NCBI GenBank assembly: GCA_025359585.1
Contig: JANYFX010000654.1
Location: 1 to 36,415, forward strand
Length of the DNA: 36,415 nt
From: Rhizobacter sp.
GTDB lineage: Bacteria; Pseudomonadota; Gammaproteobacteria; Burkholderiales; Burkholderiaceae_C
Direction of reading: 5' to 3'
The first letter of the stretch is position 1, and each line of letters begins with the position of its first letter. The notes under the pieces were generated by a model. That model searched no databases. It was not told where the DNA came from and saw only the letters and a list, made by a program, of their open reading frames with translations. Shown in pieces: positions 28,503-36,415 of the stretch. The position numbers were made by a program, and so were the translations under genes.

Positions 28503-30929
28503 TCAGGGAATCAACCTCAAGGTGCCTAACGCGTTTTTTTCAACGTTCTCACGCTTAGTTTGCATCGGGAGATAAGTAACCTCAGACCAACGCTGGGTAA
28601 AGTTACTATACAGGGGAGACAGGCGGTTCCCCGATTGCCCCGTGGAATGAATAAAACGCGAGTTTTCCATATCCGATAAGTCATATAGCGCTCGAAAACC
28701 GGCCGCATGTCGATTGCCAAAGGGATCTGCCTCATCCCGAAAGCTGGGCCGACCGGCATTGATGGTAAAGGCATCGCCGCCAGTGGGAACGTAAATATCA
28801 AATAGCTTGGCCAAAAGCGCTACCTTGCCGAATGGGCGGTGCTCGGAACGCGCCCGGTGAGCTTGGCCCCAGCGCCATTGGGACATTTCTTTACCGTAAC
28901 TTGTTTCCAAATCAGTCAATGCAACTTCTAACGAATCCAATAAAAGCACCTCGCAGGGTTGACGTTGCGCAATTGCTTTCGCAATACCGCACCAACGCCC
29001 CTGTCCCTCCGTGTTTTTCAAGATATTGACCATGGACCGATGCACATTGCGCTGTTCCCAATAGTCTTGCATGATCGCATCCCCAACAGCTCCCGCAAAA
29101 ATATGGCGCGAAGCTTCACGTATCCATGCCGTAAAAATCAAGGGCTCTGGTCGAGTGGCATCCATCGTTCCATCCCATTTTGCAAGCGCGGCGAGCGCCG
29201 CTTTTGCGCGCTCTGAGCGCCCATGCACCTTGCCCAGCAAAGGTAGCAGCTCTTGCGCTGCCAAGGACAGGACATCTTTCTGCATTTCACCAAAGCTATT
29301 CATGCCGTGCTTCGGCTTGGCATCTAATAATTGCGTAATCCGATCCGCCCGATAGGGCAAACTCCATTCGCTGGTGAGAAAATAGGGATAGGCGTTGCTA
29401 ATAATTTTTTGGTTGGCCGTGATGATGCGCTGCGATGCCGGGTTATACAGTTGCGGTAATTGATCAAAGGGAATAAATCCAACCCAGTCATAACGTGCAT
29501 CCCAACCAGGCGCAGGAGCCAATCCTTGCAAATCATTTTCCGGTTTGCGAATCGGTACCCGACCCGGCGCGACATAACCAATATTGCCGTCAATATCGGC
29601 GTACACGATATTTTGCTGGGGCGAAGAAAAATCTTTGGCTCCCTCGATAAATTCCTGCCAGTTGCGGGCCTGACCAAATTTCAACCCTGCTTGCAAGGTT
29701 AAGTCGTCTGGACGCAATGCCGTCCAAGAGAAAGCGACTACGTATTTTTTGGCGTCGAGCGGTACCTTATCAAGGAGCGCCAGTGCGCCTGAAATAATGG
29801 GGCCGTGACGACTGGTGCGTACCGCCAAATGGGCATCCGGCTGTCCCTTAACCTTAATGATTTCATTACGTGTAATGAAGTTTGCCCAACCATCCGGGGC
29901 CTGGTATTGCCGGGTGTCAGCAGAATTAATCCGTTCCAGGTAGAGATCTTGTACATCAGGGCCAGTATTGGTAAAACCCCAGGCAATACGGTCGTTACGT
30001 CCTAATACAACGCTCGGTATTCCCGGTAAAGTAGCGCCGATTACGTTTAGGCCCGGCGCAGATAAGTGAGCGAAATACCATACACTTGGGGCAGAAAGGC
30101 CTAAATGAGGATCATTGGCCAGCAAAGGTTTGCCCGTTTCCGACAAGCCTCCCGAGACGACCCAATTATTAGAACCCATGCCGTCAATGTGGGAGGGCGG
30201 CGCGATTTTGGCAACTGCAGCCAGTTGGGTGATAGTGCCAGGCAAGCCCCTATAAAGCTGTGTGTAATCCCGTGTCTTGACGACCGGATCGCCAGGATAG
30301 GGCGGTAGGAATTCATTGATTTGCTGAAGCGATAATCGTTGAGACAAGCGCATGCGCAGTAGTTCCTGTGTCCAGTTGCCACTCAAATCCCACGCCATCA
30401 TGGTCTGCCATCCAATCGAATCGGCAGGCATCCAGGCCTCGGGCGCAGGTGCTCCTGTCAGCAGAAATTCAGGCGGTAGCGGGCCGCTACGTTGCTTCAG
30501 ATAGGCGTTAATGCCTCTGGCATAGGCATCCAGTGCACTTCTGGCATCCGGTGACAGATTGGCAGCGATTGCCTCGGCATTTTTTCTTATTCCCAAGGTA
30601 CGCAAAAAACGATCTATATCGAGCGCATTCGGCCCTAAAATTTCCGCCATCCGTCCCGCAGCAATTCGGCGATTCATTTCCAGTTGCCATAAACGATCTT
30701 GCGCGTGTACAAATCCCAATCCAAAAATGGCATCGTTTACTGAATGCGCGTAGATATGCGGGATGCCCTCTGCATCACGCACGATATCGATCGCCGCCAT
30801 TGGCCCGGTCAATTTCAATGTACCCTTAATTTGCGGCGCACCGACGTGCCGATACCAAACCAGCACCATCAAACACGTCAACATAACGAGCGCCAATACA
30901 GCACCGATTTTCTTGAAAAATTTTCCCAT
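28503..30929 (-). CDS. Penicillin acylase family protein (Ntn-hydrolase)
   Basis: Start placed at MGKFFKKIGAVLALVMLTCLMV; VRDAEGIPHIYAHSVNDAIFGLGFVHAQDRLWQLEMNRRIAAGRMAEI; processing/catalytic GSNNWVVSG. Confidence 0.92.
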   Translation of the reverse strand: MGKFFKKIGAVLALVMLTCLMVLVWYRHVGAPQIKGTLKLTGPMAAIDIVRDAEGIPHIYAHSVNDAIFGLGFVHAQDRLWQLEMNRRIAAGRMAEILGPNALDIDRFLRTLGIRKNAEAIAANLSPDARSALDAYARGINAYLKQRSGPLPPEFLLTGAPAPEAWMPADSIGWQTMMAWDLSGNWTQELLRMRLSQRLSLQQINEFLPPYPGDPVVKTRDYTQLYRGLPGTITQLAAVAKIAPPSHIDGMGSNNWVVSGGLSETGKPLLANDPHLGLSAPSVWYFAHLSAPGLNVIGATLPGIPSVVLGRNDRIAWGFTNTGPDVQDLYLERINSADTRQYQAPDGWANFITRNEIIKVKGQPDAHLAVRTSRHGPIISGALALLDKVPLDAKKYVVAFSWTALRPDDLTLQAGLKFGQARNWQEFIEGAKDFSSPQQNIVYADIDGNIGYVAPGRVPIRKPENDLQGLAPAPGWDARYDWVGFIPFDQLPQLYNPASQRIITANQKIISNAYPYFLTSEWSLPYRADRITQLLDAKPKHGMNSFGEMQKDVLSLAAQELLPLLGKVHGRSERAKAALAALAKWDGTMDATRPEPLIFTAWIREASRHIFAGAVGDAIMQDYWEQRNVHRSMVNILKNTEGQGRWCGIAKAIAQRQPCEVLLLDSLEVALTDLETSYGKEMSQWRWGQAHRARSEHRPFGKVALLAKLFDIYVPTGGDAFTINAGRPSFRDEADPFGNRHAAGFRALYDLSDMENSRFIHSTGQSGNRLSPLYSNFTQRWSEVTYLPMQTKRENVEKNALGTLRLIP

Positions 30930-31074
30930 AGAATCCAAAAACAATTTTTTAAAAGTATGAATAATCATCGTCAATAGACGACACTATTGACGCAAGGCTT
31001 GCGAATCGTGGAGGGGCAGATGGCATCTTCTACGGCTTCGTCGCCGACCCTATCGTTGCTGCACGATAGTGCAT

Positions 31075-31340
31075 CTGTATCGTGTCGTCAAAAATGACCA
31101 CACCATTCTCTTTTTCAATTACACATACAGTCGATTTCACTTGCCTTCATAAATCCATCGACGTGTATTTCCTTTCTAATAGAAATCGTGTCACGCGGTC
31201 GTGACTCACATCGCCCTCCACACCGCCGATAAACCTGTCGCTGATGCCGCTCCCCATGTACTGATCAAGTAATCCGTGTACAACTCCAGCTCCGCTTCAT
31301 GCCGTAAGAATAACGGCCTCTGCTCTGGACGGCCCAACAG
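31075..31340 (-). pseudogene. Degenerate N-terminal remnant of an IS701-like DDE transposase
   Basis: Minus-strand reading in two frames gives ELELYTDYLISTWGAASATGLSA // GGVEGDVSHDRVTRFLLERKYTSMDL*RQVKSTVCVIEKENGVVIFDDTIQ; one frameshift and one internal TGA, then homology is lost. Confidence 0.6.
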
Positions 31341-31477
31341 TAGTGATATGATTTATGTCATTAATTTTCCAAGTTCTTTGGGAAATCTCCTTGAAAATAG
31401 GGCTGCCTTGGGTGAAGTGGCTATGTTATGCAGGATGACCCAATGAAATGGGCCTTGTTCGATAGTGCGACGCTTCA

Positions 31478-31497
31478 TTTACCCGTTTTTACCCGTT
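31478..31497. repeat. Perfect tandem 10-nt repeat upstream of rhs ORF1
   Basis: TTTACCCGTT TTTACCCGTT, head-to-tail. Confidence 0.7.
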
Positions 31498-31563
31498 TAA
31501 ATTCCATAAATTACATGACTGCATTACGCAGCGTTTCTATTGATTGATGACTAGGAGTTTTCT

Positions 31564-34194
31564 GTGCGCTTTAGTTTTTTAATTGAACAGTTTTATGATT
31601 GCTTTTTTACGCGTCGGCTTAAGACTAAAAATACGCTATTCAAATCGACTCCGGCATTATTGATTTTAATAGGCATGCTATTAGCGAGCTTATCTCAAAT
31701 TGCCTCCGCATTTCCTGGCACGGGGGCGATGGCCCAATGCACTAGCTGGCTTCCTGATCCACCGAGAGCGTGTGTGATGGGAGACGGAACTAATTTACAG
31801 GTTGGCGTTGAATATTGTAATTGGTATTTCTGTACTGGCGACGATAGTAAAGCCGTAAAAAACCAATGCTTTAACAAACCGTCAGATCATTCAGTAGAAT
31901 GCTTGACTGAAACAAAATTTGGCAGTTGCCCTGCTGGCTATCAGGTTTTAAATGGCAACGACCAATTTATTAATGGGCCCGACTGCGGCTGTCCTGAAGG
32001 GACGCGCTTTTTCGCAGATATACCTCTCTGTGAAAATATAACGGAGCTCCCGCCAAATGAATCGCCACCAAACAATCCTTCTGACAATGGCCCGAATTGT
32101 GACCAACCCTCGTGCGGCGAACCTATTAATCTGGGCACAGGCAACATGTGGCATGCTGAACGTGACTTTGAAACTGCTACGGCAGACGGCCAATTATCCC
32201 TTGTACGGACCTATAACAGTAGTCCTTATAACTGGGATGCCGGCGTTGTTCGCACATTTGGCGTTAGATGGACTCAGGTGTACGACACCATTCTTAAAAT
32301 TGAACCGAAACAGATACTAGAGTGGCCTAGTCGTAGTAAATGCTTTCGTAGAGAATACACGCAAATTGTTTGGTGCCAAAATTGGGCACCGACCCCAACG
32401 ACAACTGCTCTGCCAGAATCGGTATCTATTGTTAGGAGCGATGGAAAAAAATATTATTTCAATCGTAGCGGAACAAGTTGGATCGGTAATTTGGACGTGA
32501 ATGACCGCATCACAGCAAACTACAATTCCACTAACACTGCCATTCTCGGCTGGACTTATATCTCCGCAAAAAAGCAAAGCAAAGAAACCTTTGACGCTAA
32601 TGGTATTTTGATTGCAATGGCATCACGCGCTGGCTTGGTGCAGCGGCTGACGTACAGCGACGGCAATACTAACGATAGCAACCTAGGACGCTTTCCTGCG
32701 GATGCGCCTCTCTGTGCGCATAGCCAACCTGGGGTAATTTTGCCCGTCGGAAAATTACTATGTGTGACAGATAATTGGGGGCGACAATTACAGTTTGAAT
32801 ATGATGGAAAGGGAAGAATCAAAAAAATTATCGATCCCTCACAATTAGAATATTTGTATTCATACGACGGCCCATCGGGTGGGTGTCCCGACAGCACGGT
32901 GACAAGCAACCCCGCATGTACAGCAAATAATTTAACTCAAGTAACCTATCCAAATAACAGCAATAGAACCTATTATTACAATGAAGCGAGTCAGAGTGGT
33001 GGGGGAGCATGCCCGCATCAGGAATCAATTAATCAAGGCCTTGGCATACACCTCAATTTATTGACGGGTATCGTTGATGAAAATAGGGTACGGTATATTA
33101 GCTGGACTTATGATTGCCTAGGTCAAGCGCTTTCGTCGCAATTAGGGAATGTAGCCCATAAAGTTGAAGTGCTCTATCAGCCCGTCGCTTCGGATGGTCA
33201 GTTTAGATCGTTTACTACAACGGTTAGTGGAACCAGCGACAGTCCCCAAATTACCTTTACGCGATTTGATTACCAGTTAATTGAAGGGCGTCCCAAAAAC
33301 ACTGGTATATCCCAAGCTTGTGCGGAGTGCGACAAAGTAGCTCTTCGTACTTACGATGGAAACGGCAATACAACCAGTCGTACTGATTTCAACGGAAACG
33401 TTGTAATGTATCAATATGATCTTGTCCGCAATCTAGAAACACGGCGCATCGAAGCCTCCGGCACGTCACAAGCCCGCATTATTAGTACCAGCTGGCACCC
33501 CACCTACCGCTTGCCGCTCCAGATCGCCGGACCTCAAAAACGGGTGACTTATACTTACGATACTAACGGCAATGAACTCACCAGAACCCAACAAGCCACC
33601 ACCGACGTTACAGGTGCGGCTGGTTTCGCCGCAGTAGTCACCGGCCCAGCCCGCACGTGGACCCAGACCTACAACACTGTCGGTCAAGTATTAACTGTCA
33701 CTGGCCCACGCGCCGACATCGTGGAGAAAACGACTTATACCTATGACGCAAGCGGTAACCTCTCTACCATCCTTAACGCCGTAGGCCATCTCATCACGCT
33801 CTCGAATTACGACGCCAACGGTCGCGCCTGTTTGATCACTGACTCCAACGGAGCCACCACGACGCTCGGTTATACCGCACGGGGCTGGTTAGATACGCGC
33901 ACAATCAGCGCCGGCAGTGTAGTCGAAACTACGCATTACGACTACGACGGGGTAGGCCAAATCAAACACGTCACCCTACCCGATGGAGCTACCATCGATT
34001 ATTCCTACGACGACGCACACCGTTTAACCGACATCACCGACAAGCTTGGCAACAGCATCCACTATACTTTAGACAACATGGACAATCGTATCAAAGAGGA
34101 AATTAAAGACACCAACGGTACGCTTTCCCGCCAGGTCAGCCGTATTTACGATGGTCTGAATCGATTACAACAAGTCACGGGAGGACAGCAATGA
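31564..34194 (+). CDS. Secreted RHS/YD-repeat protein, N-terminal part with DUF6531-like domain (ORF1 of split rhs)
   Basis: 876 aa, GTG start with AGGAG SD; signal peptide (LLILIGMLLASLSQIASA); PINLGTGNMWHAERDFET; YD repeats; ends mid-repeat array at YDGLNRLQQVTGGQQ. Confidence 0.88.
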   Translation: MRFSFLIEQFYDCFFTRRLKTKNTLFKSTPALLILIGMLLASLSQIASAFPGTGAMAQCTSWLPDPPRACVMGDGTNLQVGVEYCNWYFCTGDDSKAVKNQCFNKPSDHSVECLTETKFGSCPAGYQVLNGNDQFINGPDCGCPEGTRFFADIPLCENITELPPNESPPNNPSDNGPNCDQPSCGEPINLGTGNMWHAERDFETATADGQLSLVRTYNSSPYNWDAGVVRTFGVRWTQVYDTILKIEPKQILEWPSRSKCFRREYTQIVWCQNWAPTPTTTALPESVSIVRSDGKKYYFNRSGTSWIGNLDVNDRITANYNSTNTAILGWTYISAKKQSKETFDANGILIAMASRAGLVQRLTYSDGNTNDSNLGRFPADAPLCAHSQPGVILPVGKLLCVTDNWGRQLQFEYDGKGRIKKIIDPSQLEYLYSYDGPSGGCPDSTVTSNPACTANNLTQVTYPNNSNRTYYYNEASQSGGGACPHQESINQGLGIHLNLLTGIVDENRVRYISWTYDCLGQALSSQLGNVAHKVEVLYQPVASDGQFRSFTTTVSGTSDSPQITFTRFDYQLIEGRPKNTGISQACAECDKVALRTYDGNGNTTSRTDFNGNVVMYQYDLVRNLETRRIEASGTSQARIISTSWHPTYRLPLQIAGPQKRVTYTYDTNGNELTRTQQATTDVTGAAGFAAVVTGPARTWTQTYNTVGQVLTVTGPRADIVEKTTYTYDASGNLSTILNAVGHLITLSNYDANGRACLITDSNGATTTLGYTARGWLDTRTISAGSVVETTHYDYDGVGQIKHVTLPDGATIDYSYDDAHRLTDITDKLGNSIHYTLDNMDNRIKEEIKDTNGTLSRQVSRIYDGLNRLQQVTGGQQ

Positions 34195-35600
34195 TCACCT
34201 GTGTCGCTACTTCTCGTCTCCTGCGCACCTTGAGCGCTACTGGTTTACTCGCCTTCTCTAGCATGGCAGTTGCACAAACACAAAACACTACCTATCAGTA
34301 CCAATACGACGCCAATCGCAATCTGATCCAGGTCACCGATGCCTTAAGTCACATCACTAGGCAAACGTATGATTTTTTAAATCGGCGCACCACACTGGTC
34401 GATGCCAATAACGGCACGACCGAATTTGGTTACGACGGCTTAGATCAAGTGATCAGAATTATTGATCCACGTGCCGTCGTCACTAGCTACCAGATTGATG
34501 GCCTCGGCAACCTCCAAAAAATGGTGAGTGCCGACACAGGTACTACTAGCAATACCTACGACGAAGCGGGCAATATGAAAACGCGCATCGACGCCAAAGG
34601 GCAAACCACCAGCTACAACTATGATGCAATCAACCGTATCGTCGGTATTGCCTATGCCGATGGCAACGTTACCTATCAATATGATCAAGGCACTAATGCA
34701 ATAGGGCGATTAAACTTAATTACCGACAGCAGTGGCACGATTGCCTACGCCTACGACCAAGGGGGCAGATTGCTCTCCGAAACGCGTACCATCGGCGGCC
34801 AGTTTTACACCATTTTGTATCGTTACAACGGCGTCGGTCAATTGATCGGCATGACCTACCCCAGCGGCCGTACTGTCGACTACACCCGCGACGCGCTTGG
34901 CCGCATCGCTCAGATCAGCAGCAGTAAAAACGGCGTCACGCAATTGCTGGTCGGTCAGGTTAACTATCGTCCGTTCGGCCCCGTGCAAAACTTCACCTTC
35001 GGTAACACCCAAAACTACAGCCGCAGCTTCGACCTCGATAATCGCATCATCAACTACACGCTGGGGTCCCAGCTTAAGAGCCTCAGTTACGATGCTGCCA
35101 GCCGCATTACCGCTCAAACCGATGTCGCCAATCCCCTCACGAATGTCACTTTTGATTACGATGCAGCTGATCGTCTGACTAGTGCGCTGCAAAACAGTAA
35201 CAGTCTGGGCTATACCTACGACCTAGGTGGCAATCGGACCAGCAAAACCAATGGCGGATCAGCTACCACCTATAACATAGCGCCGACCAACAATCGTCTG
35301 ACGGATATTACGGGCGGCGCTAGTAGCACCATTATCACCGATCCCACCGGCAACATCACCAACAATGGCAGCGCCCAATTTAACTATGACACACGCGGTC
35401 GCATGATCTCCGCCAATACGCCTGTCGGCCTGGTGCAATACACCCTCAATGCCTTGGGTCAGCGCGTTCAAAAGACCACGCCAACAGCCACCACGCTGTA
35501 TCACTACGACAGTGCAGGCAGACTGATTGCAGAGAATATTGGCGCCAGCTACAAAGAAACGATCTACCTTAACGATCAGCCTGTGGCGGTGTTCAAATGA
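34191..35600 (+). CDS. Secreted RHS/YD-repeat protein, second part with its own signal peptide (ORF2 of split rhs)
   Basis: 469 aa; GGGAGG SD inside ORF1 end; ATGA overlap; MITCVATSRLLRTLSATGLLAFSSMAVAQ then YD repeats; ends ETIYLNDQPVAVFK. Confidence 0.88.
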   Translation: MITCVATSRLLRTLSATGLLAFSSMAVAQTQNTTYQYQYDANRNLIQVTDALSHITRQTYDFLNRRTTLVDANNGTTEFGYDGLDQVIRIIDPRAVVTSYQIDGLGNLQKMVSADTGTTSNTYDEAGNMKTRIDAKGQTTSYNYDAINRIVGIAYADGNVTYQYDQGTNAIGRLNLITDSSGTIAYAYDQGGRLLSETRTIGGQFYTILYRYNGVGQLIGMTYPSGRTVDYTRDALGRIAQISSSKNGVTQLLVGQVNYRPFGPVQNFTFGNTQNYSRSFDLDNRIINYTLGSQLKSLSYDAASRITAQTDVANPLTNVTFDYDAADRLTSALQNSNSLGYTYDLGGNRTSKTNGGSATTYNIAPTNNRLTDITGGASSTIITDPTGNITNNGSAQFNYDTRGRMISANTPVGLVQYTLNALGQRVQKTTPTATTLYHYDSAGRLIAENIGASYKETIYLNDQPVAVFK

Positions 35601-36415
35601 TGCCTTCGCTAGTGTTCCCCCTACTCTCAAAGATGTTGGACTTCGCTGTCGTGCTGATTCCGACTATTCCCTTAAAAACACACATTAGCATGCGATATCC
35701 CTCTTCTATCAAGGCCAACCTCCTACAGCGCATCCGCATCGAAGTACTGGTCTTGGGCATCGTCCTGTTTTTCGGTTTTGCATTACTCGCCACCCAAGCA
35801 GCCAATGCAGCACCGACAATCAGTTTAACTGCCCCTACCAATAACAAAATTTATAACTTGCCTGCAACCGTTGTACTCAACGCCAACATTGCCGACAATG
35901 ACGATAGCACCGCCAAGGTCGAGTTTTACAACGGCACCACCTTGCTTGACACCGACACGAGCTCACCCTACAGCTTTATCTGGAACAATGTCCCTGCAGG
36001 TAGTTATAGCTTGACTGCTCAAGCCACTACCAACCAAGGCCTTGTTGTCATCAGCGCCCCCGTCACGATCAAAGTCAACGCCCCGCCTACCGTCACCCTG
36101 ACCGCACCTGCCAACAATGCTTACTTTGCGCAATCGGCCCAGATCAACCTCACCGCTAATGCAGCCGATAGCGATGGAACCATCGCTAAAGTACAGTTCT
36201 ACAATGGCACCACTTTGCTGGGAAGTGACACCAGTGCTCCTTATAGTTTTAGTTGGGCCAACGTAGCGGCTGGTACTTACAACCTCACTGCTAAAGCTAC
36301 GGATAATCAAAGTGGGGTCGCCTCCAGCGTCCCCATTACCATTGTAGTCAATGCCCCTCCCGCTGTAACTCTGTCGGCTCCTGCCAATAATGCCAACTAC
36401 AGTTCGACAGCCATT
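35597..36415 (+). CDS. Ig-like (Big_9-type) repeat secreted protein, open at right edge (ORF3)
   Basis: Hand translation: MMPSLVFPLLSKMLDFAVVLIPTIPLKTHISMRYPSSIKANLLQRIRIEVLVLGIVLFFGFALLATQAANAAPTISLTAPTNNKIYNLPATVVLNANIADNDDSTAKVEFYNGTTLLDTDTSSPYSF...; no stop before the edge; missed by the ORF track. Alternative start ATG at 35690. Confidence 0.85.
   Translation, partial: MMPSLVFPLLSKMLDFAVVLIPTIPLKTHISMRYPSSIKANLLQRIRIEVLVLGIVLFFGFALLATQAANAAPTISLTAPTNNKIYNLPATVVLNANIADNDDSTAKVEFYNGTTLLDTDTSSPYSFIWNNVPAGSYSLTAQATTNQGLVVISAPVTIKVNAPPTVTLTAPANNAYFAQSAQINLTANAADSDGTIAKVQFYNGTTLLGSDTSAPYSFSWANVAAGTYNLTAKATDNQSGVASSVPITIVVNAPPAVTLSAPANNANYSSTAI
35810..36415 (+). repeat. Tandem Ig-like repeats, period about 270-273 bp (two full copies plus a partial third)
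   Basis: Unit PPTVTLTAPANNAYF...IAKVQFYNGTTLLGSDTSAPYSFSWANVAAGTYNLTAKATDN...VVNA begins near 35810, 36080 and 36353. Confidence 0.85.

Noticed and set aside
34191-34194. Programmed -1 frameshift joining rhs ORF1 and ORF2
   Set aside because: The frames are related by -1, but a fusion would bury a hydrophobic signal-like segment in the RHS array and no classic slippery heptamer is evident; SD-driven reinitiation is simpler.
33350-35590. Repetitive YD motifs as a possible DNA repeat or CRISPR-like array
   Set aside because: Periodicity is at protein level (RHS YD repeats) with divergent DNA; no conserved direct repeats with spacers.

Overview
This window looks like a betaproteobacterial (possibly Oxalobacteraceae-like, an inference) chromosome segment joined at its left end to a GC-rich, mobile-element-like block. 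From left to right: (1) 1-3020 (-) is a very large methyltransferase plus DEAD/SNF2-type helicase. It runs off the left edge, so the ORF track misses it and shows only antisense and fragment ORFs. (2) 3651-4589 (+) is a tyrosine-recombinase-like protein with several catalytic positions degraded. (3) A cus-type Cu/Ag efflux locus follows, cusC-cusB-cusA-cusF on (-), with a small Cys/Met-rich secreted protein upstream. cusF carries an in-frame TGA exactly at the metal-binding Trp codon. (4) A PilH-like response regulator and an orphan hypothetical. (5) An arsR-arsC-aquaporin operon with a strong palindrome in front. (6) A nitroreductase, a DUF1841-like protein, two cytochromes c, MoxR ATPase / GNAT / VWA (CoxE-like), a pseudo-receiver protein, parE and parC, an HtrA-like protease, an orphan protein and a penicillin-acylase-family enzyme. 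(7) At the right end is the most unusual locus: a three-ORF, ATGA-coupled rhs/Ig-like cassette. An RHS protein is split between YD repeats, each downstream ORF starts with its own predicted signal peptide, and neither complete RHS ORF contains a C-terminal tip or toxin. A degenerate IS701-like transposase remnant lies beside it. No rRNA, tRNA or CRISPR array was recognised. All family calls come from reading motifs; no database search was run.
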